Positions 23,720-31,979 of a stretch of 56,748 nt of DNA are shown piece after piece. This DNA is from Sporomusaceae bacterium (GTDB lineage: Bacteria > Bacillota > Negativicutes > Acidaminococcales > JAJUGR01). The translations under genes were made by a program, and so were the position numbers. Position 1 is the stretch's first letter; the number at the start of each line of letters is the position of its first letter. The notes below the pieces were generated by a model. That model did no database searches. It was given only the letters and a program-made list of their open reading frames with translations, and was not told the origin of the DNA. The stretch is from positions 1 to 56,748 of the forward strand of contig JAJUGR010000014.1 of the NCBI GenBank assembly GCA_029265905.1, in the 5' to 3' direction.

Positions 23720-24520
23720 ATGAAAATTGCAACAGCCATCATTGGCGGTACAGGCGTTTATGATCCGGGGATGCTCGATAACACAAGCGAGAAGGTCATG
23801 GTTACGCCCTACGGCGAGGCCTTGGTGCTCGTCGGGGATTACAACGGGCAAGCGGTCGCCTTTTTGACGAGACACGGGCGGAAGCATACCGTCCCGCCGC
23901 ATCGCATCAATTATCGCGCCAATCTTTACGCTTTGAAAATGCTTGGGGTGGAACAGATTGTCGCAACAACCGCCGTCGGCTCGCTGAACAAGGCGATGGG
24001 GCCGGGACATTTTGCTTTGCCGGATCAGTTTTTAGATTTCACCAAGCACCGCGAGCATACTTTTTTCGACGGCGAAGATGGCCGCGTGGTGCACATCGAT
24101 GTAACAGAACCTTACTGCCCGCGGCTGCGCAGCACGATTGCCGCCTGCGCCGGGCAACTGGGTTATGTCTGCCATAACGGCGGCACCTATGTGTGTGCCG
24201 AAGGGCCGCGGTTTGAAACGCCGGCTGAAATCAAAATGTTTCATCAATTGGGCGGCGACTTGGTTGGCATGACCAATGTGCCGGAAGTCGTGCTGGCGCG
24301 CGAGGCGGAAATGTGCTATGCGACTATTTCCATTGTCACCAATTTTGCCGCCGGAATGAGCGATTCGCCGCTAACGCATCAGGAAGTGCTGGGCGTCATG
24401 AAAGACAGCGCCAACCGTTTCCGTTCGCTCATCGCCAGCGTGCTGGACAAATTGACACAGGCGGACTGCGCTTGCCGCCATGCCCTGCGCGAGTTGGGCG
24501 GATTTCAGCTCAAAGCTTGA
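23720..24520 (+). CDS. mtnP: MTA/MTI phosphorylase, probably 6-oxopurine (methylthioinosine) type
   Basis: 266 residues of the PNP/MTAP family, which cleaves nucleosides with phosphate to base and ribose-1-phosphate. Motifs: IIGGTGVYDPG, FLTRHGRKHTVPPHRINYRAN (in part), TAVGSLN, TYVCAEGPRFETPAEI and LVGMTNVPEVVLAREAEM. The base-recognition loop is VTNFAAGMSD. Adenine-specific MTAPs usually have Asp here (TDYD), while 6-oxopurine enzymes have Asn. This suggests 5'-methylthioinosine as substrate, in line with the deaminase gene in the same operon. Specificity is inference. Confidence 0.88.
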   Translation: MKIATAIIGGTGVYDPGMLDNTSEKVMVTPYGEALVLVGDYNGQAVAFLTRHGRKHTVPPHRINYRANLYALKMLGVEQIVATTAVGSLNKAMGPGHFALPDQFLDFTKHREHTFFDGEDGRVVHIDVTEPYCPRLRSTIAACAGQLGYVCHNGGTYVCAEGPRFETPAEIKMFHQLGGDLVGMTNVPEVVLAREAEMCYATISIVTNFAAGMSDSPLTHQEVLGVMKDSANRFRSLIASVLDKLTQADCACRHALRELGGFQLKA

Positions 24521-24544
24521 CACGAGGGGAGCGCGATTGATAAA

Positions 24545-25654
24545 TTGCTGAGGACCATAGAATGGGAAAATGGCCAGTTGGTTTTACTGGACCAGACCGC
24601 GCTGCCGGATAAGGTGACGCATATCGTCTGCTCAGACGAGGACCGCGTGGCGGAGGCGATTCGCCGTCTGGAGGTGCGCGGCGCGCCGGCGATTGGCGCG
24701 GCGGCCGCTTTCGGACTTGTGCTTGCCGCCCGGCGTCTGCGTGCACTCGAACCAAGCGAAGCGCTTTTTCGCGCAGAGCTGTTGAAGGCCAAACAAAAGC
24801 TTGCGCAAACGCGTCCAACGGCCGTCAATCTGTTTTGGGCCCTGGAGCGCATGTGGCAGCTAGTCGAATCCGCCCAATCGCCGCTTGCGTCGCTAGTTGC
24901 GTCGCTCGAGGCGGAGGCGCTGGCCATTATGGCTGAGGATCGCGCCCTGAACAAGGCAATCAGCAGGCAGGGCGCGAAGTTGTTTGCCGGCCAGCGCATC
25001 GCCGTGCTGACCCATTGCAACGCCGGAGCGTTGGCGACCTGCGGACAGGGCACGGCGCTCGGCGTCATTCGCGACGCCTTTGCCAACGGCAATATTGCTG
25101 CGGTTTATGCCGACGAAACGCGCCCGCTGCTGCAAGGGGCGCGCCTAACTGCTTGGGAACTGCAGCTAGACGGCATACCCATCACGTTGATCACCGACAA
25201 TATGGCCGCCTGGGTTATGAAAGAAAAACGCGTACAGGCCGTCATAGTAGGGGCGGACAGGATTGCCGCTAACGGCGACACGGCTAACAAAATCGGCACC
25301 TACGGCTTGGCTGTGCTGGCGAAAGCGCACGGCCTGCCGTTTTATATCGCCGCGCCTTCGACTACGTTTGACTTCACGTTAGCCTCGGGGGAACTGATTC
25401 CAATCGAGGAGCGCGCACCGGAAGAGGTGCGGCAGGTGAGAGGAACTGTCACGGCGCCAAAAGATGTTCCGGTGTTCAACCCGGCCTTTGATGTTACGCC
25501 GGCAGGGCTCATAACCGGCATTATTACGGAGTTTGGCGTTCTACAGGCGCCTTATGATACAGCGATTGAAACGCTGCAAAAACAATTGAAAACTGGGAGG
25601 AAAACAAATGAAGACGTTGACAAGTGTAATTGCCAATCCGGCGCTGGCGCCTGA
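24545..25654 (+). CDS. mtnA: methylthioribose-1-phosphate isomerase
   Basis: 369 residues; turns the aldose-1-phosphate from MTA (or 5-deoxyribose-1-phosphate from 5'-deoxyadenosine) into the ketose. Hallmarks: VRGAPAIGAAAAFG, VLTHCNAGALATCGQGTALG (catalytic Cys), YADETRPLLQGARLTAWEL (in part) and VIVGADRIAANGDTANKIGTYG (catalytic Asp). TTG start follows GAGGGGAG by 13 nt, which is rather long. The last 47 nt overlap ahcY; the overlapped tail (KTGRKTNEDVDKC) looks non-homologous and the stop may be shifted relative to relatives. Confidence 0.93.
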   Translation: MLRTIEWENGQLVLLDQTALPDKVTHIVCSDEDRVAEAIRRLEVRGAPAIGAAAAFGLVLAARRLRALEPSEALFRAELLKAKQKLAQTRPTAVNLFWALERMWQLVESAQSPLASLVASLEAEALAIMAEDRALNKAISRQGAKLFAGQRIAVLTHCNAGALATCGQGTALGVIRDAFANGNIAAVYADETRPLLQGARLTAWELQLDGIPITLITDNMAAWVMKEKRVQAVIVGADRIAANGDTANKIGTYGLAVLAKAHGLPFYIAAPSTTFDFTLASGELIPIEERAPEEVRQVRGTVTAPKDVPVFNPAFDVTPAGLITGIITEFGVLQAPYDTAIETLQKQLKTGRKTNEDVDKCNCQSGAGA

Positions 25655-26861
25655 GGGGCACCGCAAAATTAACTGGGTGAAAGGGCACATGCCTGTGCTG
25701 AATATATTGCGCGCCGAACTGGAAGCGAAGAAGCCGTTTGCGGGCAAAACGATCGTGGTGACCATTCACCTGGAGGCGAAAACTGCTTATTTGGCGCAAG
25801 TGCTCGCAAGCGGCGGCGCGAATGTCGTTGTTACCGGCAGCAACCCCCTGTCGACGCAAGACGATGTTGCCGCCGCCTTGGCCGACAGCGGCGTGACCGT
25901 ATTCGCCACCTACAACTGCACGCAAGAAGAGTATGACCGCTACCTGCACCTGGCGCTCGACTCTAGGCCGGATTTGATCATTGATGACGGCGGCGACCTG
26001 GTTGCCTTGCTGCACGGAGAGCGCAGCGACCTGGCGGCAAAAATCATCGGCGGCTCGGAAGAAACCACAACGGGCGTGCATCGCCTGCGGGCGCTTGACG
26101 CGGAAGGCAAGCTTGCTTTCCCGATGATCGCCGTCAATGATGCGTACTGCAAGTATCTGTTCGACAACCGCTACGGCACAGGCCAATCGACTTGGGACGG
26201 CATCATGCGCACCACTAACCTCACGGTTGCGGCGAAAACTGTCGTCGTTGCCGGTTACGGCTGGTGCGGCAAAGGCGTCGCCATGCGCGCCAAGGGCCTT
26301 GGCGCCAACGTCATAGTGACGGAAGTCGATCCGATCAAGGCGATTGAAGCTGTATTCGACGGCTTCCGCGTGATGCCGATGCAGGAAGCGGCCAAGGAAG
26401 GCGATATTTATGTTACAGTCACCGGCTGCAAGGATGTTATCACGAAAGAGCATATGGCCGTCATGAAGGATGGCGCGATTTTGTCCAACGCCGGCCATTT
26501 CGACGTGGAAGTCAATAAGCTGCACCTGGAGGAACTGAGCGTTCAGCCGATGTTTGAATCGCGCAAAAACATCCAAACATACACCATGGCGGACGGCCGC
26601 CGCATTCATCTGCTTGCGGAAGGCCGGCTCGTCAACCTGGCGGCCGGCGACGGCCATCCGACCGAAGTTATGGACTTGTCCTTTGCCATGCAAACGCTCG
26701 CGATGCTCTACGTTTTGGAACATCAAGCGTCGCTGGGCAAGCATGTGACCAATTTGCCGGATGAACTGAACACGCGCGTCGCTGCTTTGAAGCTGCAAGC
26801 GATGAAGATAGGCTTTGACACGCTGTCGGCAGAACAGTACGATTATCTGCATCAGGCATGA
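25608..26861 (+). CDS. ahcY: adenosylhomocysteinase family, HxExK (S-inosylhomocysteine-type) variant
   Basis: 417 residues, the short form lacking the about 40-residue insert of many bacterial and plant enzymes. Hydrolyses SAH or S-inosylhomocysteine with bound NAD. NAD site VVAGYGWCGKGVAMRAK; also IIGGSEETTTGVHRL, NDAYCKYLFDNRYGTGQS (Lys and Asp of the active site) and ILSNAGHFDVE. The base-binding motif reads HLEAK (HxExK), where adenosine-specific enzymes have HxTx(E/Q). This form is known from archaeal and Thermotoga-like enzymes with a preference for the inosyl substrate (my recollection). GGGAGG ribosome site inside mtnA. Confidence 0.93.
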   Translation: MKTLTSVIANPALAPEGHRKINWVKGHMPVLNILRAELEAKKPFAGKTIVVTIHLEAKTAYLAQVLASGGANVVVTGSNPLSTQDDVAAALADSGVTVFATYNCTQEEYDRYLHLALDSRPDLIIDDGGDLVALLHGERSDLAAKIIGGSEETTTGVHRLRALDAEGKLAFPMIAVNDAYCKYLFDNRYGTGQSTWDGIMRTTNLTVAAKTVVVAGYGWCGKGVAMRAKGLGANVIVTEVDPIKAIEAVFDGFRVMPMQEAAKEGDIYVTVTGCKDVITKEHMAVMKDGAILSNAGHFDVEVNKLHLEELSVQPMFESRKNIQTYTMADGRRIHLLAEGRLVNLAAGDGHPTEVMDLSFAMQTLAMLYVLEHQASLGKHVTNLPDELNTRVAALKLQAMKIGFDTLSAEQYDYLHQA

Positions 26862-27544
26862 TGGCGGGCGAGCAGCGGCCGGCCGACGACATGCGGGCGC
26901 CATTGGCCGCTGACATCTGCCAAGCGGGACGCCTCCTGATCGAAAAGCGGTTGGTGGCCGGCACGTGGGGCAATGTCAGCGCGCGCGCCGCGCAAAATCA
27001 AATGTCAATTACGCCGTCCGGCCGGCCGTATGAAAGCCTGTCGGAGCAAGAAATCTGCTGTGTGTCGCTTGATGACGGCCGCCAAACAGCCGGCCGTCTG
27101 GCGCCTTCCTCTGAAGCGCCCTTGCACCGGGCCATCTACTGCGCGCGCCCGGATGTAGGCGCCATCGTCCATACGCACAGCTTGTATGCCAGCGCCTGCG
27201 CCGTCGCCAGAAAGTCGGTTCCCCCGGTGATCGAGGACTTGATTCAGCTGGCGGGCGGGGAGATTTGCGTGGCGGCGTATGCCTTGCCGGGGACGGACGC
27301 GCTGGCCGAAGCCGCGGTGGCGGCGTTGGGGGACAGGCAGGCCGTTTTGCTGGCCAACCACGGCGCGGTCGCCTGCGGTGAAACCTTGCGTGAAGCCCTG
27401 ATGATTGCCGAAGTACTTGAAAAAGCAGCTCAAATTTATATCCTGGCTGAACAGCTGGGCGGCGCGTTCGCCTTGAGCGCGGCCGACGTGCAGATTATGC
27501 GTGATTTTTATGTCGCGCGCTACAGACAGCGTCAGAAAGGGTGA
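26858..27544 (+). CDS. class II aldolase, FucA-like; likely deoxyribulose/methylthioribulose-1-phosphate aldolase
   Basis: 228 residues. Zinc-dependent aldolase fold with GTWGNVSAR, SITPSGRPYESL, PSSEAPLHRAIY (catalytic Glu of FucA type), IVHTHSLYASA (two His ligands) and LLANHGAVACG (third His). MtnB dehydratases share the fold but lack this SSE-x-x-H pattern. In the operon it can cleave the MtnA product to DHAP plus lactaldehyde or methylthioacetaldehyde. Start overlaps ahcY by ATGA. Substrate assignment rests on context. Confidence 0.85.
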   Translation: MMAGEQRPADDMRAPLAADICQAGRLLIEKRLVAGTWGNVSARAAQNQMSITPSGRPYESLSEQEICCVSLDDGRQTAGRLAPSSEAPLHRAIYCARPDVGAIVHTHSLYASACAVARKSVPPVIEDLIQLAGGEICVAAYALPGTDALAEAAVAALGDRQAVLLANHGAVACGETLREALMIAEVLEKAAQIYILAEQLGGAFALSAADVQIMRDFYVARYRQRQKG

Positions 27545-27552
27545 AACGGAGA

Positions 27553-28848
27553 ATGACTCAACCAACGGTTTGGATACAGCAGGTTGACGCCTTGTTGCCG
27601 GACGGCACGTCGTGCGTTCACATGGTCTTTGCCGGCGCTGATATCGTCTATATTGGCGAGGCGCTGCCGCCTGCGCCGCTGCAGCGAGCGGCGCAGGTTG
27701 TTGACGGCCGCGGCTTTTTGGCGGCGCCGGGCTTTGTGAACACGCACACCCATGCGGCGATGACCTTGTTCCGCAGCTACGCCGACGACATGCTCCTGAT
27801 GGACTGGCTGCAAACCAAGATATGGCCGGCGGAAGACCGTTTGACCGGGGCTGACGTATATTGGGCAACCCTGGCGGCAATCGGCGAGATGATCAAGTCC
27901 GGCACGACGACCTACGCCGACATGTATTTCTTTATGAACGATGTTGCGAAGGCGACGGACGAAAGCGGCATGCGCGGCGTTTTAGCGCGCGGCATGGCCG
28001 GCGTTGCGCCGACCGCCGAACAGGCGCTGCTGGAGAGCCGGAGCCTCTACAAGGACTGGCACAATCAGGCGGAGGGGCGGATCACGGTCATGCTCGGACC
28101 GCACGCACCATACACCTGTCCGTCTGAATACCTAAAACGGGTAGTCGCGTTGTCGGAAGAACTGGGAGCCGAGATCCATATACACTTGTCCGAAACCAAA
28201 GGCGAAGTGGATGATTGCTTCAAACTGCACGGCAAAAGCCCGATCCGGCACATGGCCGATTTGGGCGTGCTGCAGCGAGGCGTTCTTGCGGCGCATTGCG
28301 TCCATGTCGACGAGCAGGATCTGGCGCTGCTGAAAACGCATCAGGTCCGCGTTGCACACAACCCGCAGAGCAATTTGAAACTGGCCAGCGGCTTTGCCCC
28401 GGTCCCCGCGATGCTGGAGGCCGGCATTATTGTCGGGCTGGGCACGGACGGCGCGGCCAGCAACAACAACCTGGACTTGCTGGAGGAGGTGCGCTTGACA
28501 GCCATGCTGCACAAAGCCGTCACCGGCAATCCGCAGGTCATCCCCGCCCGTAGGGCGCTTGATTTGGCGACGCGCGACGGCGCGGCCGCCTTGGGCCTGG
28601 GTGGCAAAGTAGGGGAGCTGCGGGTTGGCGCCAAGGCCGATGTTGTGCTGTATGAGCGGCAAGGCTTGCACTGGTGTCCGCCGCATGACCCTGTCTCGCT
28701 CCTCGTGTACGCCGCGCAAAACAGCGATGTGCACAGTGTCTGGATCAACGGGCGGCGCGTCTTGGACAACCGCGTTTTAACGACAATCGACGAAGAAAAA
28801 GTCAAGCAGGAAGTGAGCCGTCGCGGTTTAAAACTGGTTGGCAAATAA
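27553..28848 (+). CDS. mtaD: 5-methylthioadenosine/S-adenosylhomocysteine deaminase
   Basis: 431 residues of the amidohydrolase superfamily. Zinc and active-site residues: GFVNTHTHAAMTLF (HxH), GPHAPYTCPSE, IHIHLSETKGEVDD, AAHCVHVDE and GTDGAASNNNLDLLEE (Asp). Deaminates MTA, SAH and often 5'-deoxyadenosine to the inosine forms. Starts possible at GTG 27541 (overlapping the aldolase stop) or ATG 27553; I prefer the ATG with AAAGGGTG upstream. Presence next to a phosphorylase with an oxopurine-type loop and an HxExK AhcY gives a coherent inosine route. Confidence 0.93.
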   Translation: MTQPTVWIQQVDALLPDGTSCVHMVFAGADIVYIGEALPPAPLQRAAQVVDGRGFLAAPGFVNTHTHAAMTLFRSYADDMLLMDWLQTKIWPAEDRLTGADVYWATLAAIGEMIKSGTTTYADMYFFMNDVAKATDESGMRGVLARGMAGVAPTAEQALLESRSLYKDWHNQAEGRITVMLGPHAPYTCPSEYLKRVVALSEELGAEIHIHLSETKGEVDDCFKLHGKSPIRHMADLGVLQRGVLAAHCVHVDEQDLALLKTHQVRVAHNPQSNLKLASGFAPVPAMLEAGIIVGLGTDGAASNNNLDLLEEVRLTAMLHKAVTGNPQVIPARRALDLATRDGAAALGLGGKVGELRVGAKADVVLYERQGLHWCPPHDPVSLLVYAAQNSDVHSVWINGRRVLDNRVLTTIDEEKVKQEVSRRGLKLVGK

Positions 28849-28876
28849 TTTGGCACAGGATAAAGGAGGCGTCCGT

Positions 28877-29719
28877 ATGGCTATTGTGCTTTCCAAAGAG
28901 TCTCTCTCTCAGTTTGTCAAAAAGTACGTGGTGGAAGCGCCGCGTATTGCAAAAAAATGTTTGCCCGGACAATTTGTCATGCTTCGCTTATGCGAAGATG
29001 GCGAGCGCATTCCGCTGACAATCGCTGATTTTGACCGTGAAAAAGGCACGATCACGTTGATCGTGCAAGAGGTCGGGAACACGACGAAACAAATGGGCGA
29101 GACGCTGTCCCCTGGCGCTAACATATTGGACGTATTGGGCCCCTTGGGTCAGCCAAGTGAAATCGAAAACTATGGCACCGTCGTATGTGTTGGCGGCGGC
29201 ATCGGCATAGCGCCGGTATACCCGATCGCCCGGGCTTATAAAGAAGCCGGCAACAAGGTTATTTCCATTCTCGGCGCCCGTTGCCGCGACCTGCTGATTT
29301 ATGAAGAGGAGATGCGCGCCGTCAGCGATGAAGTGTATGTCACGACCGACGACGGCAGTTATGGCGAAAAAGGCTTTGTGACTGATCCGCTAAAACGCCT
29401 CTTGTCCGATCCTAGCGTCAAGATTGACCGCATCATGGCGATCGGGCCTGTGATCATGATGAAAAATGTTGCGGAAACGTCGCGGCCGTTTGGCGTTAAA
29501 ACGATTGCCAGCCTCAATACGATTATGGTAGACGGCACCGGCATGTGCGGCGGCTGCCGCGTGAGCGTCGGCGGAGAAAACCGCTTTGCTTGCGTCGATG
29601 GTCCGGAGTTTGACGCGCATTTGGTCGATTTCAAAAACCTGGTGCAGCGCCAGCAAATGTATAAGGGGCAGGAAGCAGAAGAATATAGCTGCGGAGGTCA
29701 ATGCAAATGTCTAGAGTAG
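28877..29719 (+). CDS. nfnA: NADH-dependent ferredoxin:NADP+ oxidoreductase subunit A (FAD/[2Fe-2S])
   Basis: 280 residues of the PyrK/ferredoxin-NADP reductase type (also named sulfide dehydrogenase subunit B). FAD part with ERIPLTIADFD and GPLGQPSE, NAD part VCVGGGIGIAPVYPIARAYK, and [2Fe-2S] site GTGMCGGCRV with FACVDGPEF. The end EEYSCGGQCKC is Cys-rich. ATG 28877 follows AAAGGAGG. Overlaps subunit B. The complex couples NADH, ferredoxin and NADPH by flavin bifurcation in anaerobes. Confidence 0.9.
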   Translation: MAIVLSKESLSQFVKKYVVEAPRIAKKCLPGQFVMLRLCEDGERIPLTIADFDREKGTITLIVQEVGNTTKQMGETLSPGANILDVLGPLGQPSEIENYGTVVCVGGGIGIAPVYPIARAYKEAGNKVISILGARCRDLLIYEEEMRAVSDEVYVTTDDGSYGEKGFVTDPLKRLLSDPSVKIDRIMAIGPVIMMKNVAETSRPFGVKTIASLNTIMVDGTGMCGGCRVSVGGENRFACVDGPEFDAHLVDFKNLVQRQQMYKGQEAEEYSCGGQCKCLE

Positions 29720-31104
29720 CACGCCACGCAATGCCGGAACAACCCGCCAACGAACGCAGTAAAAATTTTAAAGAAGTCGCACTGGGCTACGATGCCGAAA
29801 CGGCTCAGGCTGAAGCGGCGCGCTGCCTGCAGTGCCCGAATCCGCGCTGCCAAAAGGGCTGCCCGGTCGGCGTCGATATCCCCGATTTCATCCGCTATTT
29901 GAAAGAGGGGAAAATGGCGGAAGCGATTATCGCGCTGAAAGCGAAAAACAGCCTGCCGGCCGTCTGCGGGCGAGTTTGCCCGCAAGAAAACCAATGCGAA
30001 AAAGAATGCGTCCTCGGCATCCGCGGCGAATCAGTGGCGATCGGCCGCTTGGAGCGTTATGTCGCCGATTATGCGCGCGAGCACAGGCTTGATTGCGTTG
30101 CCTGCGAAATCAAAGGCGAGGGGCACGGGCGCGTCGCAATTGTCGGCAGCGGCCCCGCTGGTTTGACCGCCGCCGGCGATTTGGTGCGCCTCGGCTATGA
30201 GGTGACCGTTTTTGAAGCCCTCCATGCGGCAGGCGGCGTGTTGATGTACGGCATTCCGGAGTTCCGTCTGCCGAAGGAAATCGTGCAGCATGAAATCAAT
30301 CAGTTAAAAGCGCTGGGCGTTAAGATTGTTACGAACGCTGTAATCGGCCGCACCTATACGATTGACGAATTGCTGGGGGAGGAAGGGTATGACGCCGTGT
30401 TTATCGGAACAGGCGCCGGCCTGCCTCACTTCCTGCACATTGAAGGGGAAAACCTCAACGGCGTTTACGCCGCCAATGAATTTTTGACCCGCGTCAATTT
30501 AATGCGCGCCTACCAATTCCCGAAAGTTGCGACGCCGGTTTACATTGGCGAATCGGTTGCCGTTATCGGCGCAGGCAACGTGGCCATGGACGCTGCGCGA
30601 ACTGCCAAACGGCTGGGGGCAAAAGAAGTTTCGATCGTCTACCGCCGCTCGGAAGCGGAGATGCCGGCTAGAAAAGAAGAGATCGAGCATGCAAAGGAAG
30701 AAGGCATTCAGCTTTGCCTCTTGACCAACCCGCTGAAAATCATTGGCAATGAGCAGGGATGGGTAACAGGGCTGGAGGTCAGCCGCATGGAGCTAGGCGA
30801 ACCGGATGCCACCGGGCGCCGCCGCCCGGTGGAGATTCCGGGCTCGAATTACACGATGCCGGTCGACATGGTCGTCCTGGCGATCGGACAGGGTCCGAAC
30901 CCGCTTGTCCAGTCGACGACGCCGGGATTGGAGACGAACCGCCACGGCAATATTGTTGCTACCGAAGAAGGCCAGACTTCCAAGCCGGGCGTATTTGCCG
31001 GCGGCGACATTGTCACCGGGGCCGCGACGGTCATCTCGGCGATGGGCGCCGGCAAAAAGGCGGCGGCCGCCATCCATCGCTATATTCAAGAAAAAAATCG
31101 ATAA
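29707..31104 (+). CDS. nfnB: NfnB / NADPH-dependent glutamate synthase small-subunit-like
   Basis: 465 residues. The N-terminal [4Fe-4S] domain has CLQCPNPRCQKGCPVGVDIP and VCGRVCPQENQCEKEC. FAD-binding VAIVGSGPAGLTAAGDL and NADPH-binding VAVIGAGNVAMDAARTA follow, then GVFAGGDIVTGAATVISAMG. Without a GltB-type large subunit nearby but with NfnA overlapping it, the bifurcating NfnAB transhydrogenase is the best call. ATG 29707 is 9 nt after GGAGG; ATG 29701 is too close. Confidence 0.93.
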   Translation: MSRVARHAMPEQPANERSKNFKEVALGYDAETAQAEAARCLQCPNPRCQKGCPVGVDIPDFIRYLKEGKMAEAIIALKAKNSLPAVCGRVCPQENQCEKECVLGIRGESVAIGRLERYVADYAREHRLDCVACEIKGEGHGRVAIVGSGPAGLTAAGDLVRLGYEVTVFEALHAAGGVLMYGIPEFRLPKEIVQHEINQLKALGVKIVTNAVIGRTYTIDELLGEEGYDAVFIGTGAGLPHFLHIEGENLNGVYAANEFLTRVNLMRAYQFPKVATPVYIGESVAVIGAGNVAMDAARTAKRLGAKEVSIVYRRSEAEMPARKEEIEHAKEEGIQLCLLTNPLKIIGNEQGWVTGLEVSRMELGEPDATGRRRPVEIPGSNYTMPVDMVVLAIGQGPNPLVQSTTPGLETNRHGNIVATEEGQTSKPGVFAGGDIVTGAATVISAMGAGKKAAAAIHRYIQEKNR

Positions 31105-31135
31105 TTACGACTATTTCCCGGACTGGTGTTGCTGG

Positions 31136-31164
31136 TTTATCATTGCGGATAAATCGGGTATAAT
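31136..31164 (+). promoter_or_regulatory. promoter of pduL
   Basis: TTTATC, 17-nt spacer, perfect TATAAT, 40 nt before the pduL ATG. The -35 box is weak. Confidence 0.4.
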
Positions 31165-31204
31165 GGTAAGGGAATCTGAATTGACCGTAAAGGAGCAGAT
31201 AAAC

Positions 31205-31783
31205 ATGTCCTATCAAGTAAAATTAGGTATTTCAGCTCGGCATCTTCACGTATCCCAGGAGCACTTGGAAATTTTGTTTGGCGAAGGCGCAACCTTGCAC
31301 GCCATGAAAGATCTGGGGCAACCGGGACAATTCGCCTGCGAGGAACGTGTTGATCTCGTAACTGAAAAAGGCACAATAAAAAACGTCCGCATTTTGGGAC
31401 CCGTCCGCAAAGCGACGCAGGTAGAACTTGCTATCGCTGACGCCCGCAAAATTGGCTTGAACCCGCCCGTGCGCGATTCCGGCGATATTGCCGGCACGCC
31501 TGGCGTGACCCTTGTTGGCCCGAAAGGCCAAGTTACCTTGACGGAGGGCGTTATTCTTGCTGCGCGCCACATCCATCTTGACCTGCCCACGGCTGAAGCC
31601 TGGGGCGTCAAAGACCTGGACAAGGTGAATGTTCGTATCGGCGGCGCTAGAGGCATCGTGTTCAATAACGTGTTGATTCGCGCCAACGCCGCTTACGCGC
31701 CGGAAATGCACATCGACACTGACGAAGGCAACGCTTGCATGGCCAACAATGACGACATGGTCGAAGTGATCATCGAAAAATAA
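31205..31783 (+). CDS. pduL: phosphate propanoyltransferase (PduL-type phosphotransacylase)
   Basis: 192 residues. Interconverts acyl-CoA and acyl phosphate, replacing Pta in some anaerobes. Both PduL half-barrels are present: LGISARHLHVSQEHLE with zinc His pair near the N-terminus and ILAARHIHLDLPTAEAWG in the second half; ARILGP-like NVRILGPVRKATQVE lies between. No microcompartment targeting peptide is visible at the N-terminus, and no shell genes are near, so a general acetate or propionate role is likely. ATG 31205 follows AAGGAG; upstream in-frame ATGs lie inside nfnB or lack sites. Confidence 0.93.
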   Translation: MSYQVKLGISARHLHVSQEHLEILFGEGATLHAMKDLGQPGQFACEERVDLVTEKGTIKNVRILGPVRKATQVELAIADARKIGLNPPVRDSGDIAGTPGVTLVGPKGQVTLTEGVILAARHIHLDLPTAEAWGVKDLDKVNVRIGGARGIVFNNVLIRANAAYAPEMHIDTDEGNACMANNDDMVEVIIEK

Positions 31784-31794
31784 GTTTTCCGAGG

Positions 31795-31830
31795 CCTCTC
31801 CGGACGTTCGTGTCGGAGAGGTTTTCTTTT
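31795..31830 (+). terminator. intrinsic terminator of pduL
   Basis: CCTCTCCG / CGGAGAGG stem, with GAC/GTC extension, and TTTTCTTTTTT tail. Confidence 0.88.
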
Positions 31831-31885
31831 TTACATAATATATATTATCGGACGTTGAAAGAAGCTTTAAATCCCGCGGCAAAGA

Positions 31886-31899
31886 CGAACGGTTGTTTG
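31886..31899. promoter_or_regulatory. SOS box (LexA operator)
   Basis: CGAACGGTTGTTTG matches the Gram-positive LexA consensus CGAACRNRYGTTYG at 13 of 14 positions. It overlaps the -35 element of the lexA promoter, the expected place for autorepression. Confidence 0.8.
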
Positions 31900-31925
31900 T
31901 ATTTTTGCTTGCTGCGTGATATAAT
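31897..31925 (+). promoter_or_regulatory. lexA promoter
   Basis: TTGTAT, 17-nt spacer, perfect TATAAT. The -35 box shares three bases with the SOS box. Confidence 0.65.
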
Positions 31926-31979
31926 AACGTAGCATCAGAATTATCATTCCCCATCTCGGTTTGAAAGGAGTCGATCCAT

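Noticed and set aside
25524-26903. 459-codon open frame on the minus strand across ahcY
   Set aside because: Antisense to AhcY with all its NAD and active-site motifs; no own evidence of coding.
30806-31204. In-frame upstream extension of pduL reaching into nfnB
   Set aside because: The extension overlaps NfnB in another frame and has no ribosome site near its starts; the PduL family begins at the ATG at 31205.
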